Shown here: piece by piece, positions 34,153 to 45,600 of the stretch | How the letters are laid out: each line of letters starts with the position of its first letter | How positions within the stretch are numbered: position 1 is the first letter of the stretch | From: Dirofilaria immitis | Lineage: Eukaryota; Nematoda; Chromadorea; Rhabditida; Onchocercidae | Assembly: GCA_024305405.1 (NCBI GenBank) | Contig: JAKNDB010000109.1 | Span: 3,906,001 to 3,970,000 of the forward strand | Direction: 5' to 3' | DNA: 64,000 bases | Translations under genes and position numbers: made by a program | Notes under the pieces: model-generated | What the model was told of the DNA's origin: nothing | Database searches by the model: none | The model's input: only the letters and a program-made list of their open reading frames with translations

Positions 34153-37100
34153 GTTGAACTGCGTCGTTCAATGGGAGGACGCGGCAAGAAAACTTCACCA
34201 CCATTTCTATCCCATGAATTTATTATTCAAAATCATGGCGATATAATGTCGTGCTTGTTAATGGTCGTTGTCGTCGGACTTCTTTTCAAGTAATTCTTTT
34301 TCGAGAAATATCAAAGGAACAAATAATACTAGTTTTCAGTCTAGTAGTTTTCAGTTCATAAAGTAACTGTGAGCTATGCCACTAGAAGCATTGTTACAAT
34401 TTATTTTCCTGCAGAGATAAGTGAAGAAGTAGTTCTGTAACTATTGTATCAAGCCAGTAGTTTTCAGTCTAATTTATGATTTTATAGGGTACATCGGCAT
34501 TCGCAAGCATTTTTATTGTTCCGCAGTACAATGATACATTTCCGCTAACCCTGGATTCCGGTATGTTGTGTTCTATACAGAACAATGAGGAAATTGGTTT
34601 TTAAGATGGTTTGATTTTCTTTTCAGCAGTATGTCTCAGCTCCTGGTTGCTGCTTCTTATTGGCTATCTTACGTTGAATATGTAGTTGATTCTGGAAAGC
34701 GGTACTGGTTTTTTCAGAATCAAGTCGATCCTTCTATCCATGCAGGCCTAGTTCCTTTGAATTGCTCTCACGGTCGTTGCGAATGTATTAAAGAGATTAT
34801 TAAGAATACTCATTTTGCCTTCAAAGACAGAAGTCGTCAGTTACTTTTAGGCAAATCTATTAAATCGTTATAAGCAGTCCGCGGGAATTGTTTTTAAATG
34901 TCTTCGTTACACAACGCTGTTTTCTGTTTTTATAGAAGCACAAGCTTATTATCGGACTGGTATGAAAGACATAGCAGCTGTTGCGTTTTATGCTATTGGA
35001 TGGATTACTATTCACGCTATTCTGCAAGAATATGTGTTAGACAAATTGCAGCGGAAACTTCATTTGAGTAAAACGAAGATGAGTAAATTTGCTGAATCAG
35101 GGCAGCTGTTCGTTTTACACTATATTCTGTTATACACAGCGGTAATTTGTTTCTTCTGAACGTTTCCTGTTTTTCTATTTTTCCTGGAATGACGGTTTCA
35201 GTGCTTTTACTCATGCTTTTTTTCGCTAAGGCATAATTTTTGGTAAAGATTCCAAATTACACTTTTTTGCTCCGTCGAACATGCATTGTACTTTTTCCTA
35301 ATATAATTTACAGGCTATATAATGCATGATCTACGAATGCATATCGACCTTACCAAATTGTGGATTGGGTACCCTGAAATCCATCGTTATATGACACTTC
35401 ATCTAAAACTTTTTTATTTTTCAGGTATGATTTTAATGTATTAATTGTATATAAATGATGACTACTTGCTTGCAAATTTTTGACTCTGCTTTGATATTAA
35501 AATTTAAAAAATATAAGATACATTGTAGATTGCATACTGGTTGCATCAGTTTCCTGAATTCTACTTCCAGAAGGTGCGTAAAGATGAAATACAGCCGCGA
35601 ACATTGTACTCACTTATTTTTCTTTTCTTTACCACTGCAGCATATTTTCTGAAGTAATCTTAGAGATTTATTAAATTTTCATTCACGTATGCCGTGTTTT
35701 TCAGCTTGAAAAAATTATAAATTTTAGTGACAAGTGCTTGATGCTTGAAAAATTATAAATTTTAGTGGCTTGAGAGAACAAAAATTTTATAAAGCTAGAT
35801 TTTTCGGTATTTGTTTATAATTATAGTTCATTTCTGGAAATAATTATTTTGTTCTTATTCTTTTATTCCTTCAAACCACATCAAAGTTAATTTCTTTTGT
35901 ATTCGGAGTTTTCCTACAATTGCGAAGGAAGAGAAAGAAACTGTTCTTTTTTTTTTGATTAAATGAAATGAAAGTTGGAAGTGCCCTATTGGTCTTCGAA
36001 CAATTTTATTTGCAGCTTTAATCGACTTGCTCTAACCCTTCTTTTTTGGAGTATGTTTCACAAAATGTTTTTCATCTCACACGTCTATTTCATTTTGCTG
36101 AGAAATGGAACATTGCGGGAACTGGGTTTGTTCGATTTTTATTGATTAAAATTGTTTGTGCTGGATATTCTGTACTTATTGCTTTTAGATACTTTTTCAT
36201 TGAAATAATGATGTAGTTGAGATAATGTGCCTAGTTTTTTCCATATCGTTTTCCTTTCTCCTTTTTCTTTTTATATCATTTAATGCTGGGAATGGATGTT
36301 TTTCTGTATTATGCAAATCAGTATTTGGTCATATTAATATATTTATATCAACAAAAATTTAGTTTCAAAATTTGGAATATTGTATTTGTGCTAGTACGAT
36401 TGGCAAGCTCAGTGTTAGCTGTGCTCACATTATGGTATGGGTTTCGTTCCAATGAAACTCCCTACGTGGATCCAGTCAGCGGAAATTTCAACACTGCGTT
36501 CATTCGGTAACTTCTTTTACTAAAAAGTTAAAATGATATTTGCAGTTCCGGTTGACAGCTCTGTATGCTAATTATTCTGTGTGTTTCTGTCTGTGAACTG
36601 AACAGCTAACAGAGGAATTTGTACCGTCTTTACATTGCTTATTTTTATGTGCAACCTATATAAGTCCTCATATTGTGTCATTTCTTAAGTAAAATTTCGA
36701 AAGTCTAATTGGATGAATAGCAAACCGTATCCGATCGTTTCTTGAACATTTCGAAATACGTTTTAAATTCATCGGAGTTAGAAAACAATAATTGGTTGCG
36801 TGAGGTATCTGACGATATCAGCACTGCAACGCAGAGAAAAGTAGTTGTCATTCGAATGTTTACTATTTCGTTGTTTGAGTGGGTTTCCATATTCAGTACA
36901 GTAAAATGCGTGTGTATTTACGCTGAATCGCTCAAAAAATGACCGACTTATAAACTGATATTTTCTTTTTCTGGTGTAGTTTTTATTTACCAGAAATATT
37001 GTTACAGGTTGAATAGTTTATTATGCGTTCTGGCGTTGCAGTTATACATGCTGTGGAACTTTGTTTTATTCCATGTGCGCCGTTACCGAGAGAAGCACAG

Positions 37101-37194
37101 TAAGATTAAGTTAGACAGGCAACCTAGAATCCAGCAAAAGAGAAGGAAGCATATAAACGACGATGTTGGTTTATTTATTCATTTAAATGTGTGA
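34150..37194 (+). CDS. tram-1: TRAM, translocating chain-associated membrane protein
   Basis: A multispanning ER protein that sits beside the Sec61 channel and helps nascent chains insert. Exons: 34150-34289, 34488-34560, about 34936-35141, about 35202-35242 (poorly resolved), 35314-35424, 35529-35653, 36016-36125, 36363-36506 and 37008-37194. The N-terminus has [16 protein letters not shown], the hallmark TRAM start (SPPVLSHEFVLQNHADI in vertebrates). Then come [89 protein letters not shown] and HVRRYREKH. The C-terminal tail is basic and shorter than in vertebrates. One-base losses are inferred at the 34289/34290 donor and at TTT 36088-36090; the 35424/35529 junction also does not keep phase as read. 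Family assignment is certain; the exact start (34150 or the ATG at 34171) is not. Confidence 0.93.
34628..34873 (+). other. Coding-like ORF inside TRAM intron 2
   Basis: After TTTTCAG at 34626 an 80-codon frame opens at ATG 34631: [18 protein letters not shown], then [33 protein letters not shown] and a TAA at 34871. The codon composition looks coding and the acceptor is good, yet TRAM exons 2 and 3 join in phase without it. It might be an alternative exon with its own stop, a nested short gene, or a transposon fragment. It is not part of TRAM by sequence. Confidence 0.35.
35704..35767. repeat. Two-copy direct repeat, 39-base period
   Basis: GCTTGAAAAA(A)TTATAAATTT TAGTG occurs at 35704-35729 and 35743-35767, differing by one A. 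It lies in a TRAM intron. Confidence 0.8.
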
Positions 37195-39784
37195 CCACAA
37201 AATTTGGCCTACTGTAGAGGGCGGACTAGGATGTTTATGTCAGATTTTATAAATAGTTTTGGATGACACTGCTACTTGCTGATTGGCGAATACCACTGGT
37301 AGCTTAACTAAGTGGATAGATGAAACGAAACGGTATGACGGTTAGGATTTTGATCATTCAATGTATTGACTGTTGACTCTTGGAGTGTATAAAGAATAAT
37401 CTGATGGAGGATCAAAATGTGAACTGTCGCACCGTTGCCGTGGTTATCTAAATAGTCTGGACAATCTTTCTCAGTGGAAATGGACTGTCCTTACAATATG
37501 TTCAACAACTAAGAATTGGCATTTGTGCAGACAGATTTAGAATGTTGATCGATAAGTAATATTATTACTAAAAATATTGATTATTAATAGAAATTTAATG
37601 AATAACGCATTAGTTAAGATTGCAGGTACGCGATCTTCCTGAAGCCGACCAACATTCTCGTAAGAAATCCAGCTAAATTATTCAGAAATGTCAGGTTTTT
37701 AAGCGAAATAACAGAAGAGCATATTTCGTAGAGAATGGGACAAAAGTTCATGGCACAATTTTCTCATGTAATGATACGTTTTTTTGAAGTGAAAATGCAT
37801 TTTTTCTCCCAAATATTTTCAGTTGTTTTTGAAAACGTAACAGCGTTTTTACCAGTACACTATCATGACTAATATATTTTCGAATAGTTTTTTGTTTTTC
37901 AACTGTCTCTAGATCAAAATTTAGGGAAAGAGATGTAATAATATGAATTCAGATATATTCACTTCAGCCATATTCTATTTAACATTTGTTCTATCCTTCG
38001 ATTATTTGTTGCTTCCTGATTCTCTTGTATTTTCTCTGTTTTAAAATTCTTATACCATCCTATTTTGATCTGTCGATCATATTATGGCTGTTGTTATTTA
38101 TGCGATTGCCTAGTTTCTGAACACTTTTGGGTCCTTGGTATATTTTTTCGAGATTTGAGATCCTTCTGCATCTAGATTTGTTTTAATAGTTAGGTGTATA
38201 TTTCAGGTAACGTACTATATGAAAGCATTATATGAAATTTATTCTTCAAATTGTTATATGTTGCATTCGTTAATGCCAATTGTGATTCTTTATTAGTTAT
38301 TGAATTCTCTCTTCTTTTGTTCTTAGTTTATCTTTTCTCTGACATCCAGTTGTTGTGATTTCAATTGCTGCATGTCTTTTATTTTAGGCTTGACTTAATT
38401 TTCAGTTGCTTTATTAGTCATCTTGTTTTTAATTTATAAATTTGTACGAACGTTGTCAATCAGTCTATTCTGTTATAGTAAATTATTGCTAAACCTTCTT
38501 TGTTGTCGGAATCAAACATCCTAGAAGCTAAATAGTGAAAGAACTGAATGGAATGATAGTTGTGGTCATGGTCGAATATTAAAAAATGTTACGATAATCT
38601 TTGCAAATAAATTTTTTTGGTGCTTTGCTTATAAGCAAAAACTATTGTTGAGTATTATCTACAATAAGTTCTAATATTTTATTCTTTACCTTTTGTAAAT
38701 CAGTTTTTACAGTTGTAAATCTAGTACAAAAACATCCTAAACTATCCTACATTTGTTATGCTTAAGATGACGTCGATTAACGTGATTTAAACTCGCAAAA
38801 TATTTACACACAAAGATTTTGAGTAAGCATGTTATCGAAATCACATTCAAATCAATTTCAGTTTCTGACAGGTGTTAAACTTTTGGAACATAAATCAAAG
38901 ATACTCGAGCTCAATATAAAAAAATGATTCATGTTATGAGACGTTAACGATGTGAACTGTTCGGCGTTTATATTCGGTACATCTATCCTGTGGGTGCAAT
39001 CCTTGCCCAACATTTTAGAATTTGGTAGCTACATAAACGCTTTATTTGATATTTCGTTAATCAAGTCCTCGATATCTCAAACATTATTCTTAATTATATC
39101 CTTTTGAAAAAGGTTAGACTTTTGATTCGTAAAATCTTTTAAGATTGGGATTTTGAAGTTAAAATTCGTAAAAACCTGTATTTGAAGAAAATGCATGAGT
39201 TCACATAGTATATTTTTTGATGGTAGACCATATTCGATCGTTTATATTTGGAATGTATAAGTCGTTAACTATGGATTGATCAATATATTTCTTCTTCGCT
39301 CTCAGAAAAGCTGGTTGTGAAACTGGTTTCTGCAATAGGGTTTAGTATCAGTTGGAGCGTGAACCAGAATTATTTTCTGGTAGATATCAGCAATGAACTT
39401 CGCAAAAAATTTTAGAAGAATCTATTAAACTTACTAGCTCAAGGATCAAATAATATAATCATGGTTTTACTATTTTAAAGCTGTTTTTGCTACAAAAACA
39501 TACTGCTCATGCTAAGACTTGTTCGGTCGAAATTACTGCTTACTCCTATTTTGGAACAGTTTGATGATGTATCCTCTTTGCCTTTTTCTGTAATGTCAGT
39601 ACATATTAGTATACTTAAATTAATTAAATTTTAATTTTGCGCTGAAGATTCGAAGACCCACAGAAGCCTGTATTAGTTGCGCAGCATACGTTATCGTTGT
39701 AGCGCTATTGAGAGTTTGGATAGAACGATCAGAGAGATGTTAAGACAGTAGTGGAATATATATATATATATATATATGTGACAA
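37195..39784. other. Convergent intergenic region, nothing recognised
   Basis: Lies between the 3' ends of the TRAM gene and the minus-strand gene starting at 39785. Stops are dense in all frames; a (TA)n tract lies at the far end. I see no RNA gene or exon. Confidence 0.5.
39755..39778. repeat. (TA)n microsatellite
   Basis: About 11 TA units just downstream of the stop codon of the minus-strand gene. Confidence 0.9.
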
Positions 39785-41258
39785 TCAAATAAGGGCTTTT
39801 GAATTATTACGAGGATTTAAATCATCACCAGGACAATTTTCTAAGCCACAGCCTACACTGTCCATGACATATGTAAGACGATTCAGTGAAAAATCTCCTT
39901 GAACTGATATCGAATCCAGTTCTGAATCAGAAACCCAACAGAAGCGATATATCCTGGAAATTTAGGTAAAAAAATTCTCGTAAGTCATAATCACTCGAAT
40001 TATGTTTATTAAAATAGATCACATACCTAGAATCTCTTTGTACTGACATGGAAACTACACGCTGATCTGAAACGACATCTGACAAGGCTGAAGTATTTAA
40101 TATGCGTTCTAAAATGCTAATTTCATTAGAATAACATTAAGGACCCGTCGAAACAAGTTCCTCTTGAGAATTTAAATGACATTACAACACTTCTTAGCCA
40201 CTTTTGAAACTCTTAAATCATGTCAAGTTTTATAACTGACAAAAGAATAACATATCATACTTTCTGGATATGAGAAAGTCCCACTTAACATGCTTGAATT
40301 AAGGCCCCAGCTGTCTTCCAAATAATTATCTTCAAGAACGAAATCACTCAAGTTTTTTTCTGGGCTCTGAAAATGTCAAAATAAGGATTTGGAATTTCAT
40401 TCACTATCATTTGAGTCCCAAAAACTACTAAAATCATGCAGTTCTTTTTCTAAAATTAATCAAAAGCAGCGTGATAAGCATAATTGCGACGGATCCTTTT
40501 GACAAGCGTTATTTATCTCTAATCTCATCCCCTTCAGACATATGACAAATAATAATGTAGACCGCCAATTATGATAGATCACTTTGATTCAGAATAGGTA
40601 ATTTCAAAACCTGGAGTTCAAAATTACTGGAAATTGCCCGCTTAACTGGAAACAGTCAGTATTTTAGATGCACGAAAAAGGCTTATAGTTACATTGTGAA
40701 TACTATTTTTCAACCGATGGCGCTTATCACGCAACGGTGATATTACTGGTAATTGCGTTATTATTGATTGATCGACGTGACCAATTGACAATGTACCATC
40801 GGCCATCTAAAAATTTTCACGTACTCAATTTTACGATTTTTTTGCTTTATGAAAAGTTTATTAACAATATCACGCTAAATAGTCCACTAAAATTATCAAA
40901 CTTCATGGCTTCAAACCTAAATTATTTGCAGGAATTAACTAAAACTTATAGATCCTGGAAAGAGAGAAAAGAGAGGAAGATGCTTCATCATATTTTTGTA
41001 AAATTGTCAATTCTTAGATAATTATTTGAAATTATTTAAAATTATTTAAAATTGCTAATTCTTGGACAATTATAATGTAATTAAGAAATGACATTTAATG
41101 ATACGCGTACCATCAGCTTTTCAAATGCTGTTTCCATATCCTGACTGTCGGCAAATTTTTCCTGAACTGGAAGGAAAAATAAGCAAATACCTTTTGCATC
41201 TCAGTAAACTGATTGAAAAACATGAGAGTTTCCATACAGACAAACTTTAGTGTCAAAT
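39785..41258 (-). CDS. 3' part of an unidentified multi-exon gene, possibly with spectrin-like helices
   Basis: Five well-bounded exons on the minus strand: 41258-41111, 40806-40693, 40366-40261, 40108-40027 and 39953-39785, joined in phase with consensus donors and acceptors, ending at a TGA. The first holds a helical, W/F-rich segment (METLMFFNQFTEMQK, then QEKFADSQDMETAFEKLM) that resembles a spectrin-repeat helix. The rest is a Ser/Asp-rich, apparently disordered tail: MADGTLSIGHVDQS, SPEKNLSDFVLEDNYLEDSW, SDVVSDQRVVSMSVQRDSR, NRLTYVMDSVGCGLENCPGD. No catalytic motif. One missing base is inferred in the A-run at 41173-41177. The gene continues upstream (see candidate exons). I do not recognise the protein; a cytoskeletal or nuclear-envelope spectrin-repeat protein is a guess from helix pattern. 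Confidence 0.7.
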
Positions 41259-42680
41259 CTGAGGTCGAAAAGAAGCCAAGTATGAGTAGTGAATTTGGAT
41301 TACTAATCACAAATCAGAAAATTTATTATCTGAAAACCGAAGCCTCTCATACTAACCAATAAATTGCTAATGAACGAATCAAAATAAACCAACATGAAAA
41401 AGTGATAGTTGATCAGCGAGAATTATGTTCCGGAACATTCCTCTTATCTCATTCTTTACCTCTTGTTTTAAACGCTTTTTTCTTCATCAAAGCGACGAAT
41501 CTTCTTCAAACTCATTTAAGACAACGAAGTAAGCAATCACTCAGCTAATCTAAAGACATGAGCGTCAACTACGGATAGGTGAAGACTATAACGATATCAA
41601 ATATTTACTAGTGTGATGTTCGTCATGTTTTCAAAAAGATAGCGCAATGCAATAATTGTTTTTCATATTTTTATACTTGACCACTTATTTTTAAAATTGA
41701 CTTAACTCTTCATTCACGTCTTATCATTTAGATCAACTTCAGCGATCGCTTTCTATCATTCACGTATTTTCCTAAATTGCAACGATTCTTTATCACTCCT
41801 CCAAAACCTAGCTCCTCTCTGATTGAATCTAACATTCTTCTAGTTTGTTTTATGTTTTCAACATATTTATTATGCTGTTAAGTTATGCTGTAGAATGTAT
41901 AAAATAATGACTGAAACTATAATGTGCTTAGAAGTCCCGAATAAATAATACTATTAGATTTGCTGTGGGAATATTTTGCGACTTCAATCATTTAAGCGAT
42001 ATTATATTAGTGTGACTTTTGGCAATTTTATACCTAAACTGTTTTGTTTTCAGAGATTTGATTTTAGAATTGGTTCTCTGTCAAATTCGAATAACTGCTT
42101 AAAAAATCTATTTTAAATTTAATTAGCATTTTACAAAATATGCATTTTACATGAGCAATTAAAAAATTTTAATAAAACGACGCTTATCGTCAAGTAGTGC
42201 ACCTCATTTTAAAATAAGCATATGACTAGGAATTTATTTTATTTAGCAATTACATAGATCACTGGTACCATAGATAGCAAATATACAGCTACTTTTTTGA
42301 AACTTCGATTTGAAACTGTTGATATTATAAAAATATGATCATTAAGTTCAATTTCGAAAAAGTGAATAAGGAGTGATTAAGTTTGTTTTGCAAATTTAAA
42401 CTTTTTTCTTGTATGAATAAGTCAAATTAAATCGATGCTTCACTGGAAAACTTGTGAGATAATTATAATTGAATTTTTTCATTTAACAATTTAGTTCCAA
42501 TAAAAGGAATCTTTTTCTGAAAATGAGTCACAACATTAAGCAACAAGTAACTTCCATCAGTTAGTTAAAATTTCTGAATCAACAACAAACACAAATTCAA
42601 AAAACAAGTGACCGACTCAGGAAAATAGTGAAATGGTAATTTTTCCAGATTAAATTGAAATCATTTAAAATGCTACCAAC

Positions 42681-45600
42681 CTTTGTTTCTTCGTCTCCAT
42701 CCAACAAATTTACTATTAAGATTTCGTTCTCTAATTTACAGAAACGATTCCAGTCATTGAATTGTTAATCCATTTCCTGAATGAATCTTTCGAAGTTTGA
42801 ATAAATTTTTGCAAACATTTAAAAAGTAATCGAAATGTGCCACAGTTTCAACACGACAATTTAAATGATCTGAAAAATCGAATTTCGAAATCACATTTCA
42901 GAATATGACGGAAGGAAGATTTTTATTCATCATACAATTGATAAGAATCTAGACGCTATAATATAATTCTATTTCTCTTGCCATCTTCAAAATTAGTAAC
43001 GAACTCTTTACTAATTTACAATGACATTTTTATCATCAGACATCCTGTGCAGCATGCTTCATCCAATTGATGGAATGCGATCCCATTTGAATCCATTATT
43101 CGATACCAGTATTCGATGTTCAAATTATAAAAAAATTATTTTAAATATTGAATATTTATATATGCATTTCAGCCATTCAATCGTAATACAAAGAAGGCAA
43201 TGAGTAAGGTCACGATTATCAGAAATCTCTCGCAAGATGATAAGTACAACCATAAATCACTCTAGTAAAATTTGATATTTCAAGTTAAAGATAACCTACA
43301 TAATGGTTAAATCAAACAAGACGATTTGACCATTAAAACAATCATCCACTTTCCGTAGATTTAGCATGACTACATCTCAAGTATAATTATAAAACAATTC
43401 AAGATAAGCTAATCTAAATGGGCTCTGAGTCATTTAGTAAGTTCAGATGGACGACTTCTTGCAATTATTAAGTGCAAACTGACCTTTTCGGATGACATTT
43501 GCGAATTCTGTCAATAAGAAATTGACAAATGCAATGTAAATTATAATTTGTTTCAATGAACGGGCGATAAGGCTAGAAAAGATATGTCGCAGTACCAAAT
43601 TTTGTTAGTACTAAAAATTCTTCACTTATGAATTATGCAATTTCAGTAACGAACATTTTAAATGACTAGCAATTTCTTCTGTAGAATCAGTGTCCTTACA
43701 TCAATGATTCAGCGATCAACACTTGGCGTCATGAGTTTTGCTTATATCGAAATAGTCGCTTGGCTGATAGAAATTGCTCTTCAAATTTCATTTTTTTTTT
43801 TTTCGATCACAACATAACTTACCACATTCGAATAAAGAGAAAGATTAATCGGTATCAAATAATTCTCTACACTTATATCCAGCAAACAAAATTATGATGT
43901 AAAAATGACGTAAAAACTGAAAAAATTCATGCTTTTCGTTTTAAAAAATTCTAAGGCAACTAAAATTAAAAAGTCAGAATTGCAAGGCAATAAGAAAAGA
44001 AAAATATGAAATATTTAATTTAGCTAATATATTAACCGTAGTGCCGTCAGACCGAGTTTATTATATACGATGGAGACAAATGATTTTACCTTTGATTATC
44101 AAACTTATTAAACTTATTAAAAACTTATTAAAAATCATTAAACTTATCTTCACTCTGCCGTTTTTTTAAACATTTTTTCTAGGAATGATATGCATCCAGG
44201 AAATCCGTGCTATCACTTGTAATAACTAAGATTTAGAATTAAATTGGCAGATCTTAAGAATAAAGAATCTTCCTTAACTATTTTCATGCACGCTTGATGG
44301 GAAGCGACTGCTTCAATTAAGAAGCTTAGGGAAAGTAATATCTCAATCAAGTCTTGAATAGATGCTTTAAAATCATTTGCAATAAGAAAATTTCAGTTTC
44401 TATTCCCAAACGTGAAACTTCATCGTGAACATTTTCTTTAAATCTGAGAAACAATATATTTAATTTAACAAAATTTGATGAAATTTCGAATCTTCGAAGA
44501 TGAAAACAATGTTTTTCAATTTAAACTAAAACATACTTTTTAAAAGATTAATACTTGCTATGTTAAAGAAGGATTTCAACAAGACATGCTTTTTCGACTA
44601 ACTTGAAAATTCATTAAAAATACTGAAGTTTGAAACTGAAGTAGGGATATACACTTGTAAAGTGACTGTTTCCAAAGTAGACATGGTCCTGATGCTAAAG
44701 AAATTTCCTTCATATATGATAAATCAACCTAAAATAAGACAGTAAAGAAATAAGGAAAAGCAATGTATTCAAAAAGTCAACTTCATGAAGAACTGAAGGA
44801 CTATGATCACATGGTAAAAGTAATTCGAAGGAAATGAAATTTTGAAGAATAACTTAAATAATTTCGGAAAAATTAGAATTTCGTATTTGATAAAATTTCT
44901 ACCTTTTATTCCACTTTTCTTCAATTCTTCCAACAGTTAGCGCATTAATATTTTCCTAAAACATTCGAAGTTCAATTTCTAATTCGCTCGGATGAGCAAA
45001 GCCTGCATGCTCATCTAATTCTATCAGCAAAATCTAATTTTAAAAAGAAGGGAAAAAAGTTGTTTACCGCATTATCAATTTTTCGTACTAATTTTTTTCT
45101 TTATATAACTTTCAACTATGACGTCCAACGTCCAATTCAACCCTCACGAAATGTATTAACATTATCTACGGGAAAAAAAGTGTTTTTATTTTCAAACTCA
45201 TATGCATTTACAATTTGTGAAATTAAATCTGAATAACTAAAATTTAGAACTTGTTTATAGCATTGCAGATTATTTATTTGGCCAAATTTCTTACGCTAGA
45301 TTTTTTTTCCAGTACCATGCGAAAGAAATTCTTGCAAACTACCAAAGATAGGTGATAATAAAAATTATTATTAGGTTTTTGAGCATTATATATCTCCTGG
45401 AATACCAAAATTTCATCCAATTCAAAGATTAATGTAATAAATGAAAAGGAAAGTTAGAGGAAGCATAAATGCTCTAAATTTACTTGAACTGATTCTGAAA
45501 AGCATTTTTTTTGTTATATCTAGAAGATATACATATCTTTCAGGATATTGTAAGATGATTAGTTCTAAGATCTGAAGTTCTTTATGTTTTAAGCTACCAA

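Noticed and set aside
41167..41190. A 24-base intron in the unidentified minus-strand gene
   Set aside because: Too short for splicing. Reading through with one added base in the A-run gives a continuous helix.
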